Below, one piece after another: positions 39,001 to 45,984 of a stretch of 64,000 bases of DNA. The position numbers were made by a program, and so were the translations under genes. The first letter of the stretch is position 1; each line of letters opens with the position of its first letter. Source of the DNA: DATFKA01 sp042095835 (GTDB lineage: Bacteria > Bacteroidota > Bacteroidia > Chitinophagales > Saprospiraceae); the NCBI GenBank assembly GCA_042095835.1, contig JBELML010000008.1, forward strand, positions 1 to 64,000. The letters are read 5' to 3'. The notes under the pieces are model-generated. The model saw only the letters and a program-made list of their open reading frames with translations. It did no database searches and was not told the DNA's origin.

Positions 39001-39243
39001 AATGATTACTTCCGCCCCTTTTTCAAATTACCAGTAGAAATATTAGAGTATCAACTACAGATATTTGATCGATGGGGTAACCGGTTGTACCAAACCGATA
39101 GGTTCCTGGAAAAATGGGATGGGATGTACAAGGGACAAGTCCAATCAAGCGGCGTATACGTATGGCAAATTGAATTGACCTACAGAGACGACTTTGGCAT
39201 CAAAAACTTACACCAATACGGAGATGTGACCCTTGTACGTTAA
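33028..39243 (+). CDS. Giant secreted repeat protein with gliding-motility C-terminal domain
   Basis: A 2071-residue exported protein (signal peptide ending LAA). Three large modules of about 365 residues each open with a related motif: YYWVGGSGSWNDLSHW, LFWVGGSGNWSDSNNW and LYWIGGDGIWHDEANW. Twelve repeats of about 66-71 residues follow (36418-38948), each with L-G-x-D-x-x-x-C and later GC-x-x-x-D. The end is a CHU_C/gliding-motility-type domain (NAFSPDGDGTNDYFRPFF), a type B T9SS signal. ATG 33028 is chosen over an upstream in-frame TTG because it opens the signal peptide. The likely role is adhesion or matrix at the cell surface. Confidence 0.9.
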   Translation: MKTILLSITLLTCCYLPGLAADYYWVGGSGSWNDLSHWATTSGGPLRHAVVPGATDNVIFDANSFTAPNQEVSVTEENIFANNFSWIGASFSPRFSTIEGTKINIYGSISLIEAMSWVVNGEIAMRGNGIALSIDAAGHTFPSILSFNEPSGSFQLLSDLVVDSIILLQGGQLDLGDHMVQSKYFESTTGPSTLQMNNGQLLLSGAAKRGIRSDNSQATLFLNAQQFALIPGNGTIELRNAQADLWVDGARGVDFNRLIFSNSEGQSFIGRRWWTNTFIHAPLRFNQLEVANGAIFDNPFLGGSLSLAPGKAYSFASFLNYEISELDAQGNCQQPITLSASINGLTAVIESNADTIIGEYLSLQSIETRGSANFIAQNGVDLGNNMGWDFPVGEPFDLFWVGGSGNWSDSNNWSLSSGGPGGACIPAGNTNVIFDENSFDAPGQEVILDVDQASCRDMDWSAANFTPRWRSNGIRALRIFGSFILHPDMLWSHFGSLHFLASDQGHQINTAGQELYHEVTFDGPGGEWTLTNDLSIPLHVLSLVNGHIITNDQDMLLEGFLAEGGQAAQISLGNSTIKINAATPGNGWRVINTNLVVNAGTSTIQGRGNRFLFIHSNSPGPFSYYRVEGLVELSLSHSFNDPEDLSIEYLSIRENGQLEKGTRIDTLVLYSGYTIIMEEGETFPVKAIITESKCNFGGGLLMSSELNKPVFIESDTNIEIKGFSIRDIHTQGLGSFAAIGGLDLGGNETWTFQSLARTLYWIGGDGIWHDEANWSSSSGGPGGECVPTLLDDVIFDEQSFSQAGQAVQILGEAYCKNMDWRQIDQAVSLNAVGINLSGSLWFNEIAEADVNNTYFLGDSNYQFAPFGKKFQSVRNIGPGTLSLISDHFINESTSNIQLISGAIELGDNRLSLGSIIVDNASDAAANAHLDLGSAYIELSSSSNAFLFELLDHNSLEAGSSTLEISHPNGQLTFLIDFTTNRPERLNRVIFSNPDGLNNRLYRLPGVAIQPEASYVEFLGNGEIRGDWNIDSLVLSAGKSYIFRALNRLNVNDYFYAIGNNCLQIEISSGINTIPNQFIMPASSEVIADFLQLTDIEAIGGANFFAGNHSTDISGNSGWIFGTGLDNSDEVGFLGADQIICEGSVDLTLSADNRSPGETYTWNDGSTASTLNINQAGTYFVSVFFPTLNCEVRDTVQILAAEALSVDFPPDTVLCTEEILMIDASSPLADVRYTWQDGSNELNYLIEQPGTYHVLLEKEGCTARDTIQVNYNAFPNIDLGPDTTLCETTATLLLDLTGQAENYQWQDGSTNSSYLASSNELITVTASNGRCNNSDTLQVNFFSSIPIDLGPDLEACAGDVLSLKTDINQGRLIWQEDIIADTLLVTQSGTYQVRLDTNGCSFRDSVMISFKPLPNINLGPDQDICTGSAILLANTTHNAGLLYTWNDGSTARERRIEEEGLYILNAELNGCMNQDSIQINFLETPTLELGEDTTLCDGQSLQLVPVSNANNFTISWQDGTTTDQFIVQAAGTYTATISLNGCENRDTIQVAYRNLPRFELGNDLSICAGEQAELIPIGDLENARLNWADGIILGQRLVSEAGTYSLFAERQGCTFQDTIQVVVNALPEVDLGEDITLCEGENILLNTSLDSTNNQYNWQDGSTQAALLVEETGTYSLTITRNACTASDTILVSVNPLPIFDLGPELQICENEAIEINPQLPENTSTRWLDNNQAPINRTINIAGTYTLLATLDGCSYRDSIDLIILENPQPNLGNDLILCEGETVELELDITGDYRWDDASTTANRIITEAGMYWVEVSQQECLGRDSIQVDFEPSPQIDLGPDQALCEGESVLLDARQEGVDYLWSDGSDQPTRSVVETGQYWVELEKNGCLAADTIQIQFVGPPVFDLGPDTTICSEGDMLSLEVPDFAQNWRWSDGSTARQRSLSESGEYWLEIEDVCTVRDYIRLEVEECLRFSMYVPNAFSPDGDGTNDYFRPFFKLPVEILEYQLQIFDRWGNRLYQTDRFLEKWDGMYKGQVQSSGVYVWQIELTYRDDFGIKNLHQYGDVTLVR
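36418..38948 (+). repeat. Twelve-fold internal Ig-like repeat region within the surface protein
   Basis: Twelve diverged copies of a 66-71-residue unit. Each unit starts DLGPD-x-x-(L/I)C-x-G, has a central Y/W-x-W-x-DGS, and ends G-x-Y-x-V...GC-x-x-x-D-(T/S)-I-Q-V. The two cysteines per unit could pair as a disulfide. DNA identity between units is low, so the repeats are old rather than recently expanded. Confidence 0.85.
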
Positions 39244-39258
39244 GTACCTTCGATGTCT

Positions 39259-39717
39259 TTACTGTGATATCCCTAAAAAGTACACGGTACCACCTAACTT
39301 ATAGGTGGTCATGCCTTTAGGAATGGGCTCATCCTTTCTAAGCTTTTGACGAATCAGGCGATAAACCCCTTTTACAGCTCGACCATTTACAAGAAGCGTT
39401 CCTTGCTGTCCTCCAATGGAATCGCTCACGCAGAAAACTAATAAAAAGCCAGCTTTCCCATATCGGGGCCGATCTAGGAATGCGCCTGCCTGGATACCGT
39501 CAGACATGCCTAAAGCACGGATAGGATCACCGAAGCGTTGGGTCGGCCCTCCTACACCACCTGCATTGGAGTTTAAAGGACTATCTTTCCCACTGACTGT
39601 ACCGTCGGTGACAATAATAGTAATATTAGATTGATCTGTAGCTTTGAACTGCGCTAAAGAGACATTGGGAAGGCACCATAGGCCAATGGCAACTAGGACC
39701 AAAGTTATTGGTTTCAT
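39259..39717 (-). CDS. Small secreted protein of unknown function
   Basis: A 152-residue protein with a clear signal peptide (MKPITLVLVAIGLWCLPNVSLAQ). The mature part is short, Gly-rich in the middle (GGVGGPTQRFGDP), and ends in a beta-rich KLGGTVYFLGISQ. No family is recognised. It lies 15 bp from the stop of the giant surface protein in convergent orientation. Confidence 0.7.
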   Translation of the reverse strand: MKPITLVLVAIGLWCLPNVSLAQFKATDQSNITIIVTDGTVSGKDSPLNSNAGGVGGPTQRFGDPIRALGMSDGIQAGAFLDRPRYGKAGFLLVFCVSDSIGGQQGTLLVNGRAVKGVYRLIRQKLRKDEPIPKGMTTYKLGGTVYFLGISQ

Positions 39718-40125
39718 AATTTACTTGTATGTACAGAATGTTTAAAGTTACTCTATTGTGATCAAGACCAGCTATCTCGTTTTGCATTGTCTTAATCGTT
39801 TAGCCATTAACAGAGTGTAATACACTTTAATTCTTTCTGTAAAGGGGATCACAAGGAATTTCAACGAGAACCAAAATTTGCATTACTGCAAAATACATTA
39901 AGTTTCAATGCTTGTCAAACTTACGCCTAAATAATCTCTGTTTCTGGCTTTTTCGTTCGGCATTAAGACGAACGCTGCTTGATAAGTCACCTATTTTAAA
40001 GGTTTGATAAGATTTTTCATTCTCAAGATTTCTCGTGGAAGTGCTACGAAAAGGACAAAAAACCTCATTTTACTTGGCTATCCTAAAAAAAATAATTCCC
40101 TTTGCGCCGGCTTAAAAGAAATGAT
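39718..40125. other. 408-bp intergenic region between divergent genes
   Basis: Carries a candidate promoter for the TonB receptor (40074-40104) and two small inverted repeats: TTTGCA/TGCAAA (39877-39892) and CGTTCG/CGAACG (39954-39974). I see no cobalamin box or other riboswitch core, and no gene. Confidence 0.45.
40074..40104 (+). promoter_or_regulatory. Candidate Bacteroidota promoter of the TonB receptor gene
   Basis: TTG at 40074-40076 and TCCCTTTG at 40097-40104 (one mismatch to TAnnTTTG) are separated by 20 bp. It would start transcription near 40110, making the in-frame TTG at 40102 impossible as start and supporting ATG 40126. Confidence 0.45.
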
Positions 40126-42075
40126 ATGCAACAAAAAACAATAAGCTTTCTGTCCCTAATTTGCTTTTTTGCAATTAGCGTACAAGCTCAGATGAATGCA
40201 GATTTGGATACTTTACTCGTACAAAAAGATCGCATTCCACTAAAAATTTCCGAAACCGGTAGAAATATTAGCGTCATCACTGGTACCGAATTACTACAGA
40301 TGACCTACACCTCCTTGGATGATTTATTACAATATATTCCTGGTATTGAAGTACAATCGCGTAATGCATTTGGTGCCCAAGGAGATATTGTCATGCGCGG
40401 ATCTACTTTCAACCAAGTACTAGTGCTAGTAGATGGGATGCGCCTGAATGATCCACTTACCGCTCACTTCAACAATTATATTCCTGTAGCACCTACCGAA
40501 ATTGCCAGAATCGAGGTGCTTCGAGGAGCGGCAGCAGCCATGTATGGTGCAGATGCGGTAGGTGGCGTTATCAATTTTGTCACCAAAGCCTTCGACCTAT
40601 CTCAGCAAGGCGGCAGTGAAGTCTCTGGCCTAATTAATTTCGGAGAAAACCGTTTGGTGAATGCTCAACAAGGCTTTGCTATCCAAAAAAATGGCAGCTA
40701 TCTCGGTGGTGGCTTCAGCATCAATCAATCGGCTGGTCAAAACATAGCCGAGCAAGTGATCAATGGTAATACCTTAGAAGGTTTCGACAATTATTTTGAC
40801 ATTAAAACTTTCGGTTTAGGTTTTGCCAAGCAATTTGATAATGGCTGGCAGTTGCAAGCTAGAACAGGCTATGACGATCGCGATTTTAGTGCACGCTTTT
40901 TCTACACCACCAGTATTTTTGACAAATCTGTAGAACAAACTCAAAACTGGTGGAATCAAATTCGTGTAGCGAAAGTGGGCGAAAAATCCAGTACAGATAT
41001 CAACTTGGCTTATAAATACAACACAGATCGCTTTGTGTTCAGCCCAGATTTTCCATCAACCAACAACCATATCACCCAACTTTGGAACCTCAATGTTAAT
41101 CATTTGAGACCTGTTTCTGATCAATTTTCTATGAAATATGGCCTACAGGTAGATCACCGCCAAATCGAAAGTAATGATCGTGGTGATCACGAAGATTTAC
41201 ACCTGGGGGCCTATGCTATGGGCGTTTATCAGCCAGATCTCAGGTGGAATGTGACGGCTAGTTTACGGCTAGACTATGACGAAAACTATGACTTGGAGTT
41301 AACACCTCAAGCCAACATCTCCTACGTATTGCCGGGCATCACGCTGAGGGCTTCGGCAGGGCGAACCATCCGAGCAGCCAACTACACCGAACGCTACGTC
41401 TCCTTCAATCTAGAGAATCTCACAGCAGGTCGCAACTTAGGAAATCCAGACCTTTTAGCAGAGACCAGTTGGTCTGAAGAGATCGGTGCCGACTTTCAAG
41501 TCTCACAGCATTGGCAAATGAAAACGACGGCCTTCTTCCGTCAAGCTGATAATTTGATCGACTACGTCTCCACCAACGAATCGGCCATACCCAATAATCA
41601 AAATTTACAAGCAGATGCTAATTATAATTTTGCTCAAAATATCTCGTCGGTCAACACCAATGGTTTTGAGCTAGAATCCTGGTATCGCAAAATGGTAGCT
41701 CCTGAAAGTTTTATCACCTGGTCATTGGGCTATACCTACGTCAATACAACGAATGCCGAAGACATCATCTCTGTGTATATTTCAAGTCACGCCCAGCATC
41801 TATTGAATACCAACTTCACCCTCAGCTCCGGCAAATGGTTACTCTCCTTGAATGGATTGTACAAAAGCAGAAATGCTCGTGAAGCTGCTGCTATTAATGC
41901 CAGTCTATCGCCCAACTACCAAGTATGGAATACTCGACTAGGTTTTCAACTCAGTGACGAAATCGGATTGAACCTACAGGTCCACAATCTGTTTGATGAG
42001 CAGTACTCCGACATCCTTGGAGCACCAATGCCCAGTAGATGGGTGATGGCAGGTTTCCGATTCGGAATTCAATAG
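40126..42075 (+). CDS. TonB-dependent outer-membrane receptor
   Basis: A 649-residue receptor with a signal peptide ending VQAQ. The plug domain is ISVITGTELLQM ... IVMRGSTFNQVLVLVDGMRLNDP ... IEVLRGAAAAMYGADAVGGVINFVTK. A beta-barrel ends in FRFGIQ. There is no CarboxypepD_reg extension, unlike SusC proteins, and the size is like BtuB/siderophore receptors. The cargo is unknown. The next gene is HemW, but the gap is full of short repeats, so an operon is not obvious. Confidence 0.92.
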   Translation: MQQKTISFLSLICFFAISVQAQMNADLDTLLVQKDRIPLKISETGRNISVITGTELLQMTYTSLDDLLQYIPGIEVQSRNAFGAQGDIVMRGSTFNQVLVLVDGMRLNDPLTAHFNNYIPVAPTEIARIEVLRGAAAAMYGADAVGGVINFVTKAFDLSQQGGSEVSGLINFGENRLVNAQQGFAIQKNGSYLGGGFSINQSAGQNIAEQVINGNTLEGFDNYFDIKTFGLGFAKQFDNGWQLQARTGYDDRDFSARFFYTTSIFDKSVEQTQNWWNQIRVAKVGEKSSTDINLAYKYNTDRFVFSPDFPSTNNHITQLWNLNVNHLRPVSDQFSMKYGLQVDHRQIESNDRGDHEDLHLGAYAMGVYQPDLRWNVTASLRLDYDENYDLELTPQANISYVLPGITLRASAGRTIRAANYTERYVSFNLENLTAGRNLGNPDLLAETSWSEEIGADFQVSQHWQMKTTAFFRQADNLIDYVSTNESAIPNNQNLQADANYNFAQNISSVNTNGFELESWYRKMVAPESFITWSLGYTYVNTTNAEDIISVYISSHAQHLLNTNFTLSSGKWLLSLNGLYKSRNAREAAAINASLSPNYQVWNTRLGFQLSDEIGLNLQVHNLFDEQYSDILGAPMPSRWVMAGFRFGIQ

Positions 42076-42124
42076 TTCTGGGGAGATTTGAAGGCTAATA
42101 AAGGGGATGTTGGGAGGTTTTAGG

Positions 42125-42211
42125 GGTTAAGAGGTTAAGGGTTAAGGGTTAAGGGTTTAGTGGGTTAGAGGCATTACATCATTGACCCATTAGCTCATTC
42201 ACACATTGACA
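42125..42211 (+). repeat. Short-period arrays before hemW: GGTTAAG heptamers then CATT octamers
   Basis: GGTTAAG occurs four times near 42125-42153, then degenerate copies. From 42172 five octamers CATTACAT, CATTGACC, CATTAGCT, CATTCACA, CATTGACA run to 42211. The hemW ATG is at 42213, one base after. Not a CRISPR: units are contiguous and degenerate. Confidence 0.65.
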
Positions 42212-42212
42212 A

Positions 42213-43331
42213 ATGTCCGGACTTTATCTACATATTCCTTTTTGCAAGCAGGCTTGCCACTATTGCAACTTTCACTTTTCTACTTCCTTGAAGTATAAAG
42301 CAGAGATGCTGGCGGCTATATTGCGGGAACTAGAACTGCAAAAGGGCTACCTGGAAGCTGCTCCCCTCAGAAGTATCTATTTTGGAGGAGGCACCCCTTC
42401 CCTATTAGAAGTAGATGAGATCAAGGTTATTTTTGAGAAAATATTTGCACTGTATAGCGTCGATGAGAACGCAGAAATCACCCTGGAAGCCAACCCTGAT
42501 GACCTCACCAAGGCAAAGTTGGCAGCGCTTTCTCAAACGCCTATCAATCGACTTAGCATTGGCATTCAGTCCTTTTCTGATACGGACCTCCAATACATGA
42601 ATAGGGCACACAACGCCCAGGAAGCACAGCAATGCATTGCCCTAGCACAGGATCATGGCTTCCACAATCTAACGGTTGACTTGATTTATGGGACTCCTAC
42701 AATGGATACTACCCAATGGGCTTATAATATCCAGCAGTTGCTAGATTTGCAGATACCGCATATTTCCTGTTACTGCCTGACGGTAGAACCCCAAACAGCT
42801 CTAGCGCATTTTGTCAAAACGGGCAAATCAAAACCTGTTGATGATCTTCGCGCAGAGGAGCAATTTTTATACCTAATTGATCGCCTAGAGTCCGAAGGGT
42901 ACGAACATTATGAAATATCCAATTTTGCTCAAGCTGGACATTATGCCGTGCATAATTCTAATTACTGGCTGGGAGAAACTTATCTTGGAATTGGTCCTTC
43001 TGCTCATTCTTTCAACAAGACTAGTCGACAGTGGAACATCGCTCATAATTCGCAATATATAAAGGCCTTAAGCACTCCTCAATCAAAAGATTGGTATGAG
43101 AAAGAAGCCTTGGATGCAGATCAACGATACAATGAATATGTAATGACCCGACTGCGTACACACTGGGGTGTCGTATTAGCCGATTTGTCCCCAAAGTACA
43201 GGACTCATTTTCTCAAAGAAATAGAGCCCTATCTACAAAATGAGAAAGTAAGGGTAGAAGGCAATATTTACCGCCTCACAAAATCTGGTCGACTCCTCGC
43301 CGATCGAATTGCTTCGGATGTATTTTATTAA
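42213..43331 (+). CDS. hemW: Radical SAM heme chaperone HemW
   Basis: A 372-residue radical-SAM protein of the HemW (formerly HemN-like) group. The 4Fe-4S cluster motif is CKQACHYCNFHF (C-x3-C-x2-C), and the SAM-binding glycine motif is YFGGGTPSLL. ISCYCLTVEPQTAL and a conserved NYWLGETYLGIGPSAHSF follow. HemW binds haem and inserts it into respiratory proteins; true HemN has a further Cys-rich end that is absent. The 3' end overlaps the convergent epimerase gene by 4 bp. Confidence 0.9.
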   Translation: MSGLYLHIPFCKQACHYCNFHFSTSLKYKAEMLAAILRELELQKGYLEAAPLRSIYFGGGTPSLLEVDEIKVIFEKIFALYSVDENAEITLEANPDDLTKAKLAALSQTPINRLSIGIQSFSDTDLQYMNRAHNAQEAQQCIALAQDHGFHNLTVDLIYGTPTMDTTQWAYNIQQLLDLQIPHISCYCLTVEPQTALAHFVKTGKSKPVDDLRAEEQFLYLIDRLESEGYEHYEISNFAQAGHYAVHNSNYWLGETYLGIGPSAHSFNKTSRQWNIAHNSQYIKALSTPQSKDWYEKEALDADQRYNEYVMTRLRTHWGVVLADLSPKYRTHFLKEIEPYLQNEKVRVEGNIYRLTKSGRLLADRIASDVFY

Positions 43332-44269
43332 GATTTACTATACTTTAATCCAAATTTGGCAGCTACCTTTTCTCCTACCTCCAAATGCATTAAGCCATCA
43401 CCATTATTAAAGGCATCTACATTACAAGTCATCGGTTCGATAGCGATAGATTCACGCATGGGCGGCATAAACAACTGTACAAATTGGTATTTCTGAGGTC
43501 CGATTTCCTGCCAGTAATCGATAGTTCCTTTTTCACCTGAGAGCTGGATATGCATTCTATCTTGGCCTGGCTCCGCTTTCACAGCAAAACAATTATCAAG
43601 CACTGTAGCCCCAATCTTCTTTTTTTCTAAAAACTCATCGAAATAATAGCGTTTCCCCGTAGGAATCATGCGATCATCAATCCCTACCATATCTAGAGGT
43701 GGTAGTTTGATTTCAGAATCCCTGATATCTTCTGATAAAGCAAAATAAGGGTGCCAACCAAATCCCACCGGAATACTCACATCGGCCTGGTTTTCCATCG
43801 ACAATTCTACCTCCAAAGTTGCATTGGTAATGGTGAAGCTTGCGGTGAAGACAAAGGGGAATGGATAGTACTCGTGTTGGCCTTGATAATAGAATTGACA
43901 ACTCAGTGTAGCTGCCGATTCACTAGTATGAACCTGATGAATATTCATAGGCGCAGTCTTCCCAATTCCGTGGATAGCATTATCCGTATAGGAATCATTA
44001 ATGGGAAAGGTATAGGTCTCGCCGCCCCAATGGTAGATGCCATCTCGTAGTCGGTTCGGAAAAGGATATAATAAAATAGATTTGCCCCAATTGGCAATAT
44101 CTAGTTCGATTGGTGTTTTGTAGCCATCAATAATCGAGGTGCCCCCAAATTGAAGGTCTAGCATAATACCTCCATATGCCGGAACAATAGTGAAACCGGT
44201 CTGGCTAGCTTCGTTATAAATTTTATGCAATACAAATTGACCAAATGCCTCCTGCGTGTGAGCAAACAT
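43328..44269 (-). CDS. Aldose 1-epimerase family protein
   Basis: A 313-residue GalM/YeaD-type mutarotase. Family blocks visible are YPFPNRLRDG near residue 67, a His in AIHG, GFGWHPYFAL, and a C-terminal IEPMTCNVDAFNNGDGLMHLEVGE with the usual catalytic Glu position. It interconverts alpha and beta anomers of sugars in the cytoplasm. It is next to a trehalase gene on the same strand, 75 bp downstream, with a hairpin between, which fits glucose release and mutarotation. Confidence 0.88.
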   Translation of the reverse strand: MFAHTQEAFGQFVLHKIYNEASQTGFTIVPAYGGIMLDLQFGGTSIIDGYKTPIELDIANWGKSILLYPFPNRLRDGIYHWGGETYTFPINDSYTDNAIHGIGKTAPMNIHQVHTSESAATLSCQFYYQGQHEYYPFPFVFTASFTITNATLEVELSMENQADVSIPVGFGWHPYFALSEDIRDSEIKLPPLDMVGIDDRMIPTGKRYYFDEFLEKKKIGATVLDNCFAVKAEPGQDRMHIQLSGEKGTIDYWQEIGPQKYQFVQLFMPPMRESIAIEPMTCNVDAFNNGDGLMHLEVGEKVAAKFGLKYSKS

Positions 44270-44328
44270 ATCGATAGGTTTAGGGGAGTTGGACCCAACT
44301 CCATTGGTTACGGAAAAGGAAAACAGCC

Positions 44329-44346
44329 AAGGCGGAAAGCCGCCTT
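44329..44346 (-). terminator. Hairpin at the end of the trehalase gene
   Basis: AAGGCGG/CCGCCTT, 7 bp stem with a 4-nt loop. It overlaps the stop codon of the trehalase gene on the minus strand and is followed on that strand by a weak T-rich tail (TTGGCTGTTTTCC). It precedes the epimerase gene. Confidence 0.55.
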
Positions 44347-45931
44347 AGTTTTGATTAATTAAGTAGAGTAAAACACCATTGGTCCAGCCAAAGCCATCCT
44401 GAACGGGATACTCGCCACCGCCAGATTCGAGGCTCATATCCTGGACGTTGTACTTTTCTACTAGTTTCCCAGTTGCTTGATACACTTTGGTATTGAGAGC
44501 TACCCAACGATTTGTCACCTCAGCGGCCAATTCGGTTTGTCCATATTTTTTCAGCCCATCAATCGCAATTAATTGTAAAGGCGCCCAACCGTTTGGTGCA
44601 TCCCATTGCTGACCGGTATTATTCAATGTACTCACCAGACCACCAGGTTTTAAAAAATCTCGTTCTAATACTTCAGCCACAGCTGCCGCCTGACTGGAAT
44701 CTGCTACACCAAAATAAAGCGGAAATGCAGCGGCTAAAGAAGTTGTTGGTGTAAAAATCTGCTTTACAAAGTTGTAATCCCGAAAAAAGCCTGTGCTTTC
44801 ATCCCAACAATACTTAATGATAGCAGTTTTGCGCTGCTCTGCGCTTTGTACAAATTTAGCCGCTTCTTCTAACTGGCCTCTTTTTTGGTAACCTCTAGCA
44901 AGTGCAAGTTCTAAATTAAATAGCAGCGCATTCAAATCTACTGGAATGATATCATTGGTGATAATACTTTCTAAGTTTTGCTCATCTTCAAACCAACGAC
45001 TACTAAAATCCCAACCTGACTCACAAGCAGCACGCACATCAGCATAAAATTCTGCACTCTCGCGGCCACTACTTTCGTGAAACTCTACATCGACTTTATG
45101 CATTTCTTCGCGGGGATAATCTCCTGCATCCCAGTAGCGGTTGAGTGTAATATCTTCTTCCAAAAAGACGACATGCTCAGCAGTAGGATTACTAGCATCT
45201 ACTTGTTCGGCACCATCCATCCAAAAATCATATTCTTTTTGTAATTGCGGAATGTATTGTGCTATTGCACTACCATCATCACCTTTCGCCTGATCCAACA
45301 ATTGTACCATCGCAGCAAAAAAAGGAGGTTGAGAGCGTGTCGTAAAATAGGTGCGATTACCATTGGGTATGAAACCGATCGTATCGATTAGGTAGGCGAA
45401 ATTATTGATCATATTTTCGATCATTCCGGTTTTACCGGCCACCTCTAGTCCGAGCATCGTGAAGTAGCTGTCCCAGTAGTAAATCTCCCCAAATCGACCT
45501 CCAGGAACGATGTAAGATTGGGGAAGAGGCACTAAAGTTCCAGGGTCTTTATCGTCAGGATTTCTAGTGAGCACTTCCCAAAGTACATTGATATGGTCTT
45601 CAACACTTCGATTAGGGTCGCTGGTAAAATTCGATGCATAGGCCTTAGGCAGATCAAAGTTTTCTGCTACGAAAACCTTGATATCAAAGTCTTTTTCTTT
45701 TTTCTGCATATTATAGGCGCCGAGTATCTGATCGGTAGGATACTTAGGTCTACAATCTACAAAGGTCTTCCCATCTGGGAACACTTCGGCCATTTGCACA
45801 TCAATGAATAGTTGTCCATACCGCTCCCTAGGCGAGAGCATTTTTTTATTTTCTTCAAATTGTACCGCAGGAGCTTTTTGACAAGCAAAAGTGGTCATTA
45901 TAATCAATACCAAAAGGGCAATCGATCGCAT
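44345..45931 (-). CDS. Trehalase (GH37), lipoprotein
   Basis: A 528-residue alpha,alpha-trehalase. Signature 1 reads PGGRFGEIYYWDSYFT, signature 2 QQWDAPNGWAP, and a Glu-rich GGEYPVQDGFGWTNGV closes the catalytic domain. The N-terminus is a lipoprotein signal (Cys near residue 17), so it is periplasmic or outer-membrane bound. It splits trehalose into two glucose units. It lies next to an aldose 1-epimerase and a glycerate kinase, all on one strand. Confidence 0.94.
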   Translation of the reverse strand: MRSIALLVLIIMTTFACQKAPAVQFEENKKMLSPRERYGQLFIDVQMAEVFPDGKTFVDCRPKYPTDQILGAYNMQKKEKDFDIKVFVAENFDLPKAYASNFTSDPNRSVEDHINVLWEVLTRNPDDKDPGTLVPLPQSYIVPGGRFGEIYYWDSYFTMLGLEVAGKTGMIENMINNFAYLIDTIGFIPNGNRTYFTTRSQPPFFAAMVQLLDQAKGDDGSAIAQYIPQLQKEYDFWMDGAEQVDASNPTAEHVVFLEEDITLNRYWDAGDYPREEMHKVDVEFHESSGRESAEFYADVRAACESGWDFSSRWFEDEQNLESIITNDIIPVDLNALLFNLELALARGYQKRGQLEEAAKFVQSAEQRKTAIIKYCWDESTGFFRDYNFVKQIFTPTTSLAAAFPLYFGVADSSQAAAVAEVLERDFLKPGGLVSTLNNTGQQWDAPNGWAPLQLIAIDGLKKYGQTELAAEVTNRWVALNTKVYQATGKLVEKYNVQDMSLESGGGEYPVQDGFGWTNGVLLYLINQN

Positions 45932-45984
45932 ATTAGTTGGTTTTTATTTTGACGTGCTAAATATAGGAATTCCATTCGATCCAA

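Noticed and set aside
39416..39634. Gly/Pro-rich ORF opposite the small secreted protein
   Set aside because: It is fully antisense to a gene with a clear signal peptide and lacks any motif.
39718..40125. Cobalamin riboswitch for the TonB receptor
   Set aside because: No B12-box-like GCCACTG core or conserved helices could be found.
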